This document shows, one piece after another, positions 7,961 to 16,503 of a DNA stretch of 58,095 nt. Every line of letters begins with the position of its first letter. Position 1 is the first letter of the stretch. The notes beneath the pieces are model-generated. The model ran no database searches, was not told the DNA's origin, and worked only from the letters and a program-made list of their open reading frames with translations. This stretch comes from an uncultured Prevotellaceae bacterium. GTDB taxonomy: Bacteria > Bacteroidota > Bacteroidia > Bacteroidales > Muribaculaceae. Made by a program: the position numbers and the translations under genes. The stretch spans positions 1 through 58,095 of the forward strand of contig ONOU01000027.1 in NCBI GenBank assembly GCA_900319525.1. Reading direction: 5' to 3'.

Positions 7961-9535
7961 ATGATGAAGAGAAAATTTACATGTTTTTTCATCTCGCTTT
8001 TGGCATTGGCTGCTGCGATTCCAGTGAATGCAATCAGTGAGCTGACAGTCTTTGGCGATGGTGATGAGCTGAGTAACACGAGCCCCATCAACTTGGTTTA
8101 TATGGACGAGGTAGGTACCCGTTGCCAGGTGATTTTCCCTGCCGAGGCATTGTCCGAGATGAACGGAGAACCCATCAACTCGATGACCTTCTATCTTGCC
8201 GATGAGGGATTGACGATCAGCGGTGGTCTGGTGCGTGTGTCGCTGGCCGAGACCGGTCAATCGTCTTTTGCCGCCGACTATATTACCGATGGACTTGTTC
8301 AGGTCGCCACAATATCAATGAGTGCTGGCGTGAAAATGCTGGTCATCAATTTTGACACCCCTTATATGTATCATGGAGGCAATCTCGTGCTCGATACCTA
8401 TGTCGAGGAGGCTGCCATCGATTGCTATAACCTCTTCAGGGGCGTTCGACCCGAGAATTACACCACCATCACTCGTGGTGAGGTGGCTAAGTTCATCCCC
8501 AAGACGACCTTCAATTACGGCACGGATGCCGAGTATGCCGTCAAAGTGCTTCCCACCGAGGTGACCTTCAATACCGTGCGCGCCGAGCGCCAGGACATGC
8601 AGACCGTCACGCTCAAGAACGTGGGCCAGAAGGACTTCACTCCAGCCTTTGTAGCCGAAGCCCCATTTGGCGTGATTGCTCCCAACATCGTCCTTGCAGC
8701 AGGGCAGTCGGTCGAGGTGCCCGTCACCTTCTCGCCCCAGACGGCAGGCCTGTATAGTGGCAACCTCACCATCGATTGCGGCCCCGCTGGCACGCTAAGT
8801 GTTCCCCTTAACGGAACGGCCACTCAGGCCGCTGCCGACCTGACCATCTGTGACGGCACCGAATATGCCAGCTTTGTCCCCATCTATGGCCTGGATATTG
8901 ACGTGGTCAACACCGAGGGGCAAATGATCTATCCTGCATCGATGCTGACCGACATGCGCGGTCGCGAGATCTACTCGCTGCGTTTTCACACCTATAAGGA
9001 AGTGCAGATGAATGGCGGCGTGATCCAGCTCTCGTTCAAGGAAGTCCAGGATACGGCCTTTGCCACCGCGGCCATTGCAACCGACCTGACTGCTGTCGCT
9101 ACCGTATCGCCCGTGTATGGTGGTACCGACCTCGTGTTTGACCTCCTCGAGCCCTTTGCTTACAATGGCGGCAACCTGCTGATCGACTGCAAGGTGATTG
9201 AACCTGGTATCACCAACTACAAGCAGACGTTCTTCTACGGAACACCGGTGGACTATAACTGCGGTGTGTACAAGTCGGTATGGTATGGCAACGTCTTTGA
9301 TACCGAGTTTGTGCCCTTCTTGCCCAAAATCACATTCTCTTACTCTATGGAAGATGGCCTGCGTGGCGACGTGGACAATAACGGAAGCGTCAACATCGCC
9401 GACGTGACCGCTCTGATCGACATCCTGTTGAGTGGCGCCACCGCACCGTCTCAGGCCGATTGTGACCTCAACGGATACGTGAACATTGCCGATGTGACGG
9501 CTTTGATCGACTACCTGTTGAGCGGAAACTGGTAA
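7961..9535 (+). CDS. Secreted dockerin-bearing protein with choice-of-anchor-D-like domain
   Basis: 524 residues. A signal peptide (about 1-24, ending PVNA) is followed by two homologous beta-rich modules, around 28-185 and 290-450. Each has a MIYPA/VIFPAEAL...Y.L.F pattern. Between them sits an Ig-like ASPM/choice-of-anchor-D-type segment (VTFNTVRAERQDMQTVTLKN...GQSVEVPVTFSPQTAG). The C-terminus is a type I dockerin-like pair of calcium loops, GDVDNNGSVNIADVTALID and CDLNGYVNIADVTALIDYLL. In Bacteroidales such dockerin tails occur on secreted proteins even without known cohesins. Function unknown; probably cell-surface. ATG at 7964 is an equal alternative start. Confidence 0.85.
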   Translation: MMKRKFTCFFISLLALAAAIPVNAISELTVFGDGDELSNTSPINLVYMDEVGTRCQVIFPAEALSEMNGEPINSMTFYLADEGLTISGGLVRVSLAETGQSSFAADYITDGLVQVATISMSAGVKMLVINFDTPYMYHGGNLVLDTYVEEAAIDCYNLFRGVRPENYTTITRGEVAKFIPKTTFNYGTDAEYAVKVLPTEVTFNTVRAERQDMQTVTLKNVGQKDFTPAFVAEAPFGVIAPNIVLAAGQSVEVPVTFSPQTAGLYSGNLTIDCGPAGTLSVPLNGTATQAAADLTICDGTEYASFVPIYGLDIDVVNTEGQMIYPASMLTDMRGREIYSLRFHTYKEVQMNGGVIQLSFKEVQDTAFATAAIATDLTAVATVSPVYGGTDLVFDLLEPFAYNGGNLLIDCKVIEPGITNYKQTFFYGTPVDYNCGVYKSVWYGNVFDTEFVPFLPKITFSYSMEDGLRGDVDNNGSVNIADVTALIDILLSGATAPSQADCDLNGYVNIADVTALIDYLLSGNW

Positions 9536-9569
9536 TCGCCAGCACGGGTAAAGTGTACGTCAACCATGT

Positions 9570-9631
9570 CGCTGGAGGCGGCCCCATTGTCGATGACAGG
9601 TTTTGGGGGCGCCTCCAGCGGCAGTTTCTTT
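9570..9631 (+). terminator. Terminator of the dockerin protein gene
   Basis: CGCTGGAGGCG-GCCCC pairs with GGGG-GCGCCTCCAGCG across a loop, followed by a T-rich stretch. Confidence 0.75.
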
Positions 9632-9769
9632 ACACCATGATCCCCAGAGTTACCCAGATGGCCGCCTTGCTGGCCTCTACTACCAATTTTGGTTGGCTTT
9701 TACGATGTGATTTTGTTGCAGTTGCCCTGGAAATTACCGACTTTGTATCGCCGATTGGGAAATAATGAG

Positions 9770-9777
9770 TACCTTTG
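9770..9777 (+). promoter_or_regulatory. -7 box (TACCTTTG) of the YitT gene
   Basis: TACCTTTG lies 24 nt upstream of ATG 9802. No well-spaced TTTG is evident. Confidence 0.6.
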
Positions 9778-9801
9778 CGGCCAAATTTCAGAGAATGAAT
9801 T

Positions 9802-10764
9802 ATGATTAAGATTGATCCCAAGAGAAAGTTATGGCAGGAAGTGATTGCCTATGTCCTGCTCACCATCGGCAGCCTGCTGTTCGCCGTTGGCGATGTGATG
9901 TTTGTAAACCCCTATCTGATGGCCCCTGGAGGCACCTATGGTCTGTCTAACGTGTTCAACACCCTGTGGCCCTGGAAGATCTCACTGTACGCGATCTGCA
10001 TGGATGTGCCCCTGCTCATCATCGGCACATGGATCCTTGGCCCCAAGTTCGGCATCAAGACCATCGTATCGACCGCGTTGATTTTCCTGTTCACCTTTGT
10101 GCTCGAGAGCGCTTGGGGCTATAACCCCGTCATTCACGATGGCGAGATCGTCAAGGCCGTTGACCCGTCGGTGGTCAAGTCGATGGTCGAGATTCCCCAT
10201 CATGGCGGCTGGTTCAGCCCTGACTATTTCCTCAACACGGTTGTGGCTGGTCTCATCTATGGTGTGGCTATCGGCCTGATTTTCCGCTCGGGAGCTACCA
10301 GTGGCGGTTCGGACATCATCTCGATGATCCTGCACAAGTACACCAAGATTTCCCTGGGCACCCTCGTCATGATTGTTGACGGCATCATCACGCTGAGCAC
10401 CCTCGTTGCTTTTGGCGACATCCGCCTGCCCATCTATTCGGTTATCATCATCTTTATCGAGGGCAAGGTCATTGACCTCGTGGTTGATGGTATGAAGACC
10501 TACAAGACCATGTTCATCGTGACCGACGAGGCCGAAGCCGTGCGCGACTATATCATCAATGACATCAAGCGTGGCGGCACCCTCATCGCCGGTACAGGCC
10601 TCTACAAGGGCACTGAGCGCAAGATGCTCTATGTCACCCTCGACCGCTCTGACATGATCAAGTTGCGTTCGGTACTCTATCACATCGATCCGCACGCGTT
10701 TGTCAACATCATGGAGAGTAGCGAGATTTTGGGCGAGGGCTTCCGTCGTCTGCCCCAGGAGTAA
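9802..10764 (+). CDS. YitT family membrane protein (YitT_membrane + DUF2179)
   Basis: 320 residues. Five to six transmembrane helices occupy residues 15-235, including the typical NPYLMAPGGTYGLSNV and FRSGATSGGSDIISMIL glycine-rich turns. A cytosolic DUF2179 domain follows (about 235-315: FIVTDEAEAVRDYIINDIKRGGT...YVTLDRSDMIKLRSVL). The family is widespread and proposed to be a transporter, but its substrate is unknown. It is a single-gene unit: promoter at 9770, MITE-like element immediately downstream. Confidence 0.9.
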   Translation: MIKIDPKRKLWQEVIAYVLLTIGSLLFAVGDVMFVNPYLMAPGGTYGLSNVFNTLWPWKISLYAICMDVPLLIIGTWILGPKFGIKTIVSTALIFLFTFVLESAWGYNPVIHDGEIVKAVDPSVVKSMVEIPHHGGWFSPDYFLNTVVAGLIYGVAIGLIFRSGATSGGSDIISMILHKYTKISLGTLVMIVDGIITLSTLVAFGDIRLPIYSVIIIFIEGKVIDLVVDGMKTYKTMFIVTDEAEAVRDYIINDIKRGGTLIAGTGLYKGTERKMLYVTLDRSDMIKLRSVLYHIDPHAFVNIMESSEILGEGFRRLPQE

Positions 10765-10787
10765 CTGTATACTGTGTGTCCCAATAA

Positions 10788-10964
10788 GGGGACTTCTATA
10801 AATTAGCTTGGAATGGATTTGGATTGATTTTCGAGTAGATTTTGACTTGACTTCGCAGGAGCATAGCAAGCTATGGTCCAAGAAGGCAAGGCAAAAGATG
10901 CCGAAAAGCGGCCAAAGACATCCAACATTAAAAACTATCTTTTGGGTAATTTATAGAAGTCCCC
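10788..10964. mobile_element. MITE-like element A (177 bp, 18-bp terminal inverted repeats)
   Basis: The ends GGGGACTTCTATAAATTA (10788-10805) and TAATTTATAGAAGTCCCC (10947-10964) are perfect inverted repeats. ATAA flanks both ends (10784-10787 and 10965-10968), which would fit a 4-bp target duplication. There is no ORF of note inside. An internal palindrome CATAGC..GCTATG is present. A shortened relative is at 11443-11559. Confidence 0.8.
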
Positions 10965-10995
10965 ATAAATATTGTTCACCTTTAAATCAAGACTG

Positions 10996-11421
10996 ATGAA
11001 AAAGATTGTAAACGCGCTACTGCTTGTGCTGCTCGTTGTTGCCACATCGTGCAACAAGGATGAAACCGTCGAGGGAGAGGAAATGAGATGGGAGATGCCC
11101 AGCGAGTTCGTTCAGCTGAATAAGGGCACCTTCCAGGTTCCGGCCGAGGGAGGCAGCTTTACGCTCACCTGTGAGAACTATGAGCCCTGGATTGAAGTAC
11201 TCCATGAGATTGGACCAGAAGTTACGTATGACCTTATCGGTAGAAATAAAAGTACACGCTCAGCACAGGGCCAGTGGATTAAGGTGGAATGCGTGAAAAA
11301 GAAAGTGCATCTCACGTTCACTCCTGTGACCGTGGAAGAACCTCATGGGTTTGAGATCATGTTTTCCTCAGGAAATGTTTCATTCACTTTTATTTTCGTG
11401 CAGACCAAGCGCCAGTATTGA
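10996..11421 (+). CDS. Small lipoprotein, BACON-like fold, paralog of the protein at 18910
   Basis: 141 residues from ATG 10996 (MKKIVNALLL). The lipobox LVVATSCNK predicts lipidation at Cys. The mature part has the spacing of a BACON/Ig-like beta-sandwich: FQVPAEGGSFTLTCENYEPWI, then a strand-rich region ending HGFEIMFSSGNVSFTFIFVQ. It is clearly homologous to 18910-19341 (same CENY.PWI and EDPHEFE/EEPHGFE blocks). Each copy has its own terminator built on an AAGAAAG stem. It sits between two MITE-like elements, which may have moved it. Function unknown; likely an outer-membrane or surface lipoprotein. Confidence 0.8.
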   Translation: MKKIVNALLLVLLVVATSCNKDETVEGEEMRWEMPSEFVQLNKGTFQVPAEGGSFTLTCENYEPWIEVLHEIGPEVTYDLIGRNKSTRSAQGQWIKVECVKKKVHLTFTPVTVEEPHGFEIMFSSGNVSFTFIFVQTKRQY

Positions 11422-11442
11422 TTGCACGCCAGTAGCCTGAAA

Positions 11443-11559
11443 GGGGACTTCTATAAATTAGCTTGGAATGGATTTGGATTGATTTTCGAGCAGATTTTGA
11501 CTTGCCTTCGCAGGAGCATAGCAAGCTATGGTCCAAGAAGGTAATTTATAGAAGTCCCC
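11443..11559. mobile_element. MITE-like element B (117 bp, internally deleted relative of A)
   Basis: It has the same 18-bp inverted ends and the same left two thirds as element A. It lacks about 60 bp just before the right end (the GCAAAAGATGCC...TTTTGG part). It has no clear target duplication. Confidence 0.8.
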
Positions 11560-11562
11560 TTA

Positions 11563-11594
11563 AGAAAGAGGTCCCATGCGGGGCTTCTTTCTTT
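11563..11594 (+). terminator. Terminator after the lipoprotein / element B
   Basis: AGAAAGAGGTCCC-ATGC-GGGGCTTCTTTCT, with G-U pairs, then a T-rich run. Confidence 0.65.
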
Positions 11595-11644
11595 ATTTCG
11601 GGCTAAAGGATCGAAACGCCGCTATTTTTTTTCGAAATCTAAAA

Positions 11645-11681
11645 GAAAATGAAGTGTTTGGTGAAAAAATCGCTACCTTTG
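11645..11681 (+). promoter_or_regulatory. Conserved promoter module (copy 1) before the C69 dipeptidase
   Basis: AAAATGAAGTGTTTGG, then an A-rich spacer and CGCTACCTTTG (-7 box TACCTTTG at 11674-11681). The same AAAATGAGTGTTTAG block recurs before 14219, 16504 and 18087. Confidence 0.65.
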
Positions 11682-11719
11682 CCCCTATAGAAAAAACGAC
11701 GAAAAGGAATTTACAGGAT

Positions 11720-13372
11720 ATGAATACTAAACGATTTCTCTTTGCCCTTGTGGCGGCGTTGGCACTGGCAGTCGCCCCGTCATGGGCGTGTACCAACCTT
11801 ATCGTTGGTAAGGCTGCCTCAGTAGATGGCTCGGTGATTTGTACCTACAATTGTGATGGCTATGGCTTCGCTGGCTCTCTGTCGCGCACTCCAGGCGGCA
11901 GGCATGAGAAAGGCGAGAAGATTGCCGTCCGTGAGTGGGGCAGGGGAGCCGTTAGGGGCTATATCCCTCAAGTGGAGTACACCTATGACGTCATCGGCCA
12001 TATCAATGAGAAGCAGGTGAGCATCGTGGAAACCACCTTCGATGGCCGCCTGGAGCTGCAGAATCCTGATGGACTGCTCGACTATTTCACCATGATGTAT
12101 CTGGGACTGGAGCGTGCCGCTACTGCACGTGAGGCGATCATCATCATGACCGACCTGTTGCAGGAGTATGGCTACCGCAGCACGGGAGAGACGATCACCG
12201 TGTGTGACAAGAACGAGGCCTGGATTCTCGAGATCATCGGCAAGGGGCCTGGCGTGAAAGGCGCCGTGTGGGTCGCCGTACGCATCCCTGACGACTGCAT
12301 CTGTGCCCATGCCAACCTCTCCCGCATCCGCCAGTTCCCCTTGAAGGATCCCAAGAACTGCATGTACTCCAAGGACGTGATTTCCTTTGCGCGAGAGAAA
12401 GGCTACTACAGCGGCAAGGATGAGGACTTCAGCTTCCGCGATGCCTATTGCCCCATTTCCTTCTCCAAGGTGCGCTATGCCGATGCCCGGGTGTGGAGTT
12501 TCTTCCGCCACCACTATGACAAGGACGAGATGGACAAGTACCTGCCCTACATCAACGGCCAGCATGACGTTTGCGACCATCTGCCGCTATACATCAAGCC
12601 CGACAGGAAGTTGTCGGTGCGTGACATCATGAATGACATGCGAGACCATTTCGAGGGCACCCCGCTCGACATGACTGCTGACATGAGTGCGGGTCCATGG
12701 AGCTCGCCCTACCGTCCGCTGCCCATGAACTGGGAAGTCGATGGAAAGAACTACTTTCGTGAGCGTGCCATTGGTACCCCGCAGTCGGGCTTCACGCTGG
12801 TGTCGCAGCTGCGCAACTGGTTGCCCGATGAGGTGGGTGGCATCATGTACTTCAACTGCGACGATGCCAACATGATCGCCTACGTGCCCGTGTATTGCTG
12901 CGTGAATGAGGTGCCCGAGGCCTTCCGTCGTGAGAATAACGTGAGCAACGAGTTCAGCGAGAACAGCGCTTTCTGGATAAACAATCTGGTGGCCAACATG
13001 ATATATCCGCGCTACAGTGCCATGATTGGCGACCTGCGTGAGGCACAACAGGAGTTGGAGGACTTCTACGCTGCCGATCAGGCACAGGTGTTGAAAGACA
13101 TCGAGCCGCTCACCAAGCGGGAGCGCGTCAGCTACCTCACCAGCAAGAGTGCTGCCTATACCGCCCGGATGATGCAGCGCTGGGACAAGCTCTTCCGCCT
13201 CATCGCCGTGAAGCACAACGACCAGATCGTGAAGCCTTCACAGGATGGTACCGTCGTTCCAGGGCGTTATACTACACCCGGCTACGACCAGCAGTTCCGT
13301 GAACAGATCAGCAAGGACACCGGCACCCGCTACCTGATGCCCGAGAGCTCAGGAGACATCAAGTCGCTGTAA
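11720..13372 (+). CDS. Secreted C69-family dipeptidase (PepD-like)
   Basis: 550 residues from ATG 11720; the frame is open further upstream but passes through the promoter. A signal peptide ends ...APSWA and the next residue is Cys in ACTNLIVGKAAS. That is the position of the N-terminal nucleophile Cys in the C69/Ntn-hydrolase group, here exposed by signal-peptide cleavage rather than a propeptide. Further family blocks are DGSVICTYNCDGYGF, ETTFDGR.ELQN, WILEIIGKGPG and a C-terminal HND region. It should hydrolyse dipeptides in the periplasm. It fits with the other secreted peptidases in this window. Confidence 0.9.
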   Translation: MNTKRFLFALVAALALAVAPSWACTNLIVGKAASVDGSVICTYNCDGYGFAGSLSRTPGGRHEKGEKIAVREWGRGAVRGYIPQVEYTYDVIGHINEKQVSIVETTFDGRLELQNPDGLLDYFTMMYLGLERAATAREAIIIMTDLLQEYGYRSTGETITVCDKNEAWILEIIGKGPGVKGAVWVAVRIPDDCICAHANLSRIRQFPLKDPKNCMYSKDVISFAREKGYYSGKDEDFSFRDAYCPISFSKVRYADARVWSFFRHHYDKDEMDKYLPYINGQHDVCDHLPLYIKPDRKLSVRDIMNDMRDHFEGTPLDMTADMSAGPWSSPYRPLPMNWEVDGKNYFRERAIGTPQSGFTLVSQLRNWLPDEVGGIMYFNCDDANMIAYVPVYCCVNEVPEAFRRENNVSNEFSENSAFWINNLVANMIYPRYSAMIGDLREAQQELEDFYAADQAQVLKDIEPLTKRERVSYLTSKSAAYTARMMQRWDKLFRLIAVKHNDQIVKPSQDGTVVPGRYTTPGYDQQFREQISKDTGTRYLMPESSGDIKSL

Positions 13373-13441
13373 TGAAATCCACCTTTATCCTAACAGTCTC
13401 ACATATATGTGTGCTATTAATAACATCAATCTTTATTAGTT

Positions 13442-14113
13442 ATGAAAAAAATATTGCTTCTCATTCTGATGATTCCGCTGTTTGCCAGTGCGCAGAATCG
13501 GCCACGCGTTTCCGTCTTGGGTGACTCTTACTCGACTTTTCAGGGGTATATACCTGAGGAAAACGAGCCATGGTACTATACCCCGGCCGACACTTCAAGG
13601 ACCGATGTGGACAATGTCACTCAGACCTGGTGGTGGCAGGTCATCAATCAGGCAGGCTGCCTCATTGAGAAAATTGACTCTTACAGCGGAGCGACGGTCA
13701 GCTACCACGGATACGATAATCAGGATTACAGCGCCCAGTCGTTTATCACCCGATTGCCACGCCTGGGCAGCCCTGATGTGATTTTCATCTTTGGCGGAAC
13801 CAACGACGACTGGGCGGGGGCAGAATTGGGCGATTATAAATATGACAATTTTACTCGGGCCGACTTCTACACCTATCGTCCCGCATTGGCTAACCTGTTA
13901 CAGCAGGCAAAGGAGAGATATCCCAATGTCAAGATTTTCTGTCTTATTAATGACGCGATTTCAAAGGATTTTATAGAATCGAGCAAAGTCATTTGTGACC
14001 ATTACGACATTCCATATATCGAGCTAAAAGATATTGACAAGAAACAGAATCATCCCACGGTAAAGGGAATGAGGTCAATCGCAGAGCAAGTCTTGACGTT
14101 TATCAACAAATAA
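13442..14113 (+). CDS. Secreted SGNH/GDSL-type hydrolase
   Basis: 223 residues with a signal peptide (MKKILLLILMIPLFASAQ). SGNH block I is VLGDSYSTF (nucleophile Ser in GDSYS), block III is FGGTNDDW (oxyanion Asn), and block V is NHPTVKGM (catalytic His). It should be an esterase or lipase-like hydrolase, probably removing acyl groups from a carbohydrate or lipid; the substrate is not predictable. A promoter module starts right at its stop codon, so the next gene is a separate unit. Confidence 0.88.
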   Translation: MKKILLLILMIPLFASAQNRPRVSVLGDSYSTFQGYIPEENEPWYYTPADTSRTDVDNVTQTWWWQVINQAGCLIEKIDSYSGATVSYHGYDNQDYSAQSFITRLPRLGSPDVIFIFGGTNDDWAGAELGDYKYDNFTRADFYTYRPALANLLQQAKERYPNVKIFCLINDAISKDFIESSKVICDHYDIPYIELKDIDKKQNHPTVKGMRSIAEQVLTFINK

Positions 14114-14186
14114 AAAGAGCGCTGAGACCTCATTTCACCGAAAAATAAAAGAAAATGAGTGTTTAGGGAAAAAATGCTTAACTTTG
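14112..14186 (+). promoter_or_regulatory. Conserved promoter module (copy 2)
   Basis: A block starting AAAAAGAGCGCTGAGACC at 14112 and running through AAAATGAGTGTTTA is repeated almost exactly at about 16398-16450. It ends in TAACTTTG (14179-14186). CTCATTT and AAATGAG inside it are inverted repeats. Confidence 0.7.
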
Positions 14187-14218
14187 CACTCTCATTCAAA
14201 ATAGTTTAACGGACATCG

Positions 14219-14629
14219 ATGCTCAGACTGCTCCAAATAGTCACTTTACTGATTGTTGGGTTCTTATTCAATTCCCAGCAATCGGCCATCGTGGAGCTTC
14301 ATGCCGAAGCGGTCGGTAATATTGAGCCAACAGAGAAAAAGCATAATCAGTCGAGCGATTTTGGCTGTTTCAAGGTGGCTCTGCCGCAGTCCGGTATAAT
14401 AAACAATCACAGAAGCAATGTTAGGACCATCAGCACACGTACCTTCAGAACCTCAAGTTCTAATGGGACAGCCAAATGGAGGTGCTGCAGTGGCTCTTTC
14501 TTCAAGACATACAACAACCTACTCACATCTAAAAGGTGGAAAGATGCGCTTCGCATAGAGTCCGCGCCTTTCCATTTCTCATGCCCGTGCGATTACTATG
14601 TCATCGCATTGCGGCACATCATCCGTTAG
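14219..14629 (+). CDS. Small secreted protein of unknown function
   Basis: 136 residues from ATG 14219, 33 nt below a TAACTTTG box. A hydrophobic N-terminus (MLRLLQIVTLLIVGFLF) is followed by a Ser/Thr-rich middle with several Cys and a C-terminal FHFSCPCDYYVIALRHIIR. A closing aromatic-Leu-Arg-His-Ile-Ile pattern is one I associate with small conserved Bacteroidales proteins, but I cannot name a family. Some Arg-rich content leaves a chance that the frame is not coding; the promoter and signal-like start favour a real gene. Confidence 0.5.
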   Translation: MLRLLQIVTLLIVGFLFNSQQSAIVELHAEAVGNIEPTEKKHNQSSDFGCFKVALPQSGIINNHRSNVRTISTRTFRTSSSNGTAKWRCCSGSFFKTYNNLLTSKRWKDALRIESAPFHFSCPCDYYVIALRHIIR

Positions 14630-14717
14630 CCTTTGTCTTGTTTCCCGATCGTTTTATATCGCCTTCTGCCGCAGGAGGTGATAAGTATTTTCACATCCAA
14701 ACATCAATCTATAAACA

Positions 14718-15119
14718 ATGGCTAATATTAAAAATCTTGGAATGGCTGAGGATCTTCTCGCCAATCCGCATATCTCTGTCCGCAAGTCTTTCTTCGGAAT
14801 GGTCACTGACCATATCTACACCCCGACTGGCGGAAAAATCAAAGTGGTTCAGAAAATCTACAACCCCGGTGACGGCGATGCAATTAAAGGCATGCTCAGC
14901 CTCGGGGCCGAAGGCTTGAAAAAGGGACTCAAGGGCAAAGGCCTGCCCGAACCTGTCAATATCGGCAACATGCAGCTCAACATCTGCTACAGCAGTGACT
15001 TCCAGTTCGTTGCTATGCAGATGGAAAAGTTCGTGGATTTCTTTTACAAGCCCGTGACTGATCTTGTCGTGGCCGAAGGTGATGACGCCCGCCAGATTCT
15101 GACGGCCATCAAGTTATAA
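14718..15119 (+). CDS. Conserved-looking cytosolic protein of unknown function
   Basis: 133 residues, no signal peptide or membrane segment. Features are a central Gly/Lys stretch ([13 protein letters not shown]), a possible amphipathic helix [19 protein letters not shown], and an acidic end. It looks like a small folded alpha/beta protein. I do not recognise the family. It is followed at once by a hairpin terminator (15136-15169), so it is probably monocistronic and separate from the antiporter gene downstream. Confidence 0.7.
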   Translation: MANIKNLGMAEDLLANPHISVRKSFFGMVTDHIYTPTGGKIKVVQKIYNPGDGDAIKGMLSLGAEGLKKGLKGKGLPEPVNIGNMQLNICYSSDFQFVAMQMEKFVDFFYKPVTDLVVAEGDDARQILTAIKL

Positions 15120-15135
15120 ACCCGTTAATGAGGAT

Positions 15136-15169
15136 GGATGCCGACAGCCTGTTGGCATCCTCCTTTTCA
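15136..15169 (+). terminator. Terminator between the unknown protein and the antiporter
   Basis: GGATGCC-loop-GGCATCC then CTCCTTTTC. It lies inside the longest possible antiporter frame, so the true antiporter start is downstream of it. Confidence 0.6.
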
Positions 15170-15172
15170 ATC

Positions 15173-16141
15173 ATGATGATACTATTGATAGCAAAGTTCA
15201 TGGTCGGGTTATTGCTCATCATCAAGGGAGCCGACTGGCTCACCGATGGTGCGTCTGATATTGCCCGGCGTTTTAACGTCTCAAGCCTGGTTATCGGCTT
15301 GACGATTGTGGCTTTCGGCACATCGGCACCCGAATTGGTCGTCAGTGTGATCTCAGCGGTCAAGGGACAGGCCGACCTTGCCATCGGCAATGTGGTGGGA
15401 AGCAACATTTTCAATTCATTGGCCATCGTCGGAATCACTGCAATCATTTGTCCCGTTGCTTGCTCCAAGGGCAATATCCGCTACGACGTGCCTTTATGCT
15501 TATTGGCTTCAGTTGTGCTTTTCGTGATGGCCAACGATTCGTTGCTCGGCGCAAGCGGGGATATGATCAGCCGGAGCGACGGTATCGTCCTGCTCTGCTT
15601 CATGGCTGTTTTCATGGCATACTCCATCACGCTCGGCATCAACTCAAGCAACGACGTTATCGATGACGGGCCGACAACAGTTGCGCCTCTCTGGAAATCG
15701 GCACTGCTTTTCCTCGTCGGTCTGGCAGGGCTTGTTGTCGGCGGAGATTGGATGGTGGATGGTGCCTCGGGCATCGCTGCACACATGGGTGTGAGCCAAA
15801 GCATTATTGCTCTGACCATAGTGGCGGCTGGCACCAGTTTCCCTGAACTGATGACATCAGTCATCGCGGCCCGTAAAGGGGATACAGACATGGCTCTCGG
15901 CAATGTTGTCGGGAGCAATATCTTCAACATCTTCTTTATTCTGGGCACGTCGGCGACCATTACTCCGTTGCAACGGGGAAATATCGGTATGATTGACTTC
16001 ATCACGCTTGTACTCGGTGCGGCGCTGATATGGGTGTTCTGCAGGTTTGGACGCAAGTATCACCACATCACTCGGCTTGAAGGTGTCGTTCTTGCCGTGT
16101 GTGCCGTTATCTACTACATCCAAGCCGTGATAATGGCATAG
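15173..16141 (+). CDS. Calcium/sodium antiporter (CaCA family, YrbG-like)
   Basis: 322 residues from ATG 15173 (15176 equally possible). The earlier ATG at 15128 would put a terminator hairpin inside the gene. Two homologous halves of five helices carry the alpha-repeat motifs [15 protein letters not shown]...[12 protein letters not shown] and [15 protein letters not shown]...[13 protein letters not shown]. Their Glu residues form the ion site. It should exchange Na+ (or K+/H+) for Ca2+ across the inner membrane. An acidic loop (DDGPTTV) joins the halves. Confidence 0.92.
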   Translation: MMILLIAKFMVGLLLIIKGADWLTDGASDIARRFNVSSLVIGLTIVAFGTSAPELVVSVISAVKGQADLAIGNVVGSNIFNSLAIVGITAIICPVACSKGNIRYDVPLCLLASVVLFVMANDSLLGASGDMISRSDGIVLLCFMAVFMAYSITLGINSSNDVIDDGPTTVAPLWKSALLFLVGLAGLVVGGDWMVDGASGIAAHMGVSQSIIALTIVAAGTSFPELMTSVIAARKGDTDMALGNVVGSNIFNIFFILGTSATITPLQRGNIGMIDFITLVLGAALIWVFCRFGRKYHHITRLEGVVLAVCAVIYYIQAVIMA

Positions 16142-16169
16142 ATTGACAACGTCTTTTCCAGTCATACGT

Positions 16170-16296
16170 GGGTGTGTCATAATTCTTTTGTCGCAAATTG
16201 AATCGCGCTTCGCGCGAGAAATTGAACAAAATCTCGTTTAATTTCTCGGCCGCTAGGCCGATTTAAAAACAAGCGAATGAATTATGACACACTCCC
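16170..16296. repeat. Inverted-repeat element (127 bp) with GGGTGTGTCATAATTC ends
   Basis: GGGTGTGTCATAATTC at 16170 and GAATTATGACACACTCCC ending at 16296 are inverted. The inside carries small palindromes (CGCGCTTCGCGCG, CGGCCGCTAGGCCG). It is non-coding and fills part of the 16142-16503 gap; the remainder is a promoter module and AT-rich sequence. Confidence 0.75.
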
Positions 16297-16397
16297 TATT
16301 CTTTATAATACTGACGATAAACAGAAAACTTGTGCTATTATACACATTATGCCAGTTCGGGATAAGAAATTATCGAAAATAGTGGTCTAAAAAATTG

Positions 16398-16474
16398 TAA
16401 AAGAGCGCTGAGACCTCATTTCACCGAAAAATAAAAGAAAATGAGTGTTTAGTTAAATTAATTCACTATATTTG
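16398..16474 (+). promoter_or_regulatory. Conserved promoter module (copy 3)
   Basis: The first 53 or so bases duplicate the module at 14112. It ends in a TATATTTG box at 16467-16474, 30 nt before the start codon. Confidence 0.7.
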
Positions 16475-16503
16475 CCAACGTTAATCAATTAATACTAAAC
16501 GAT

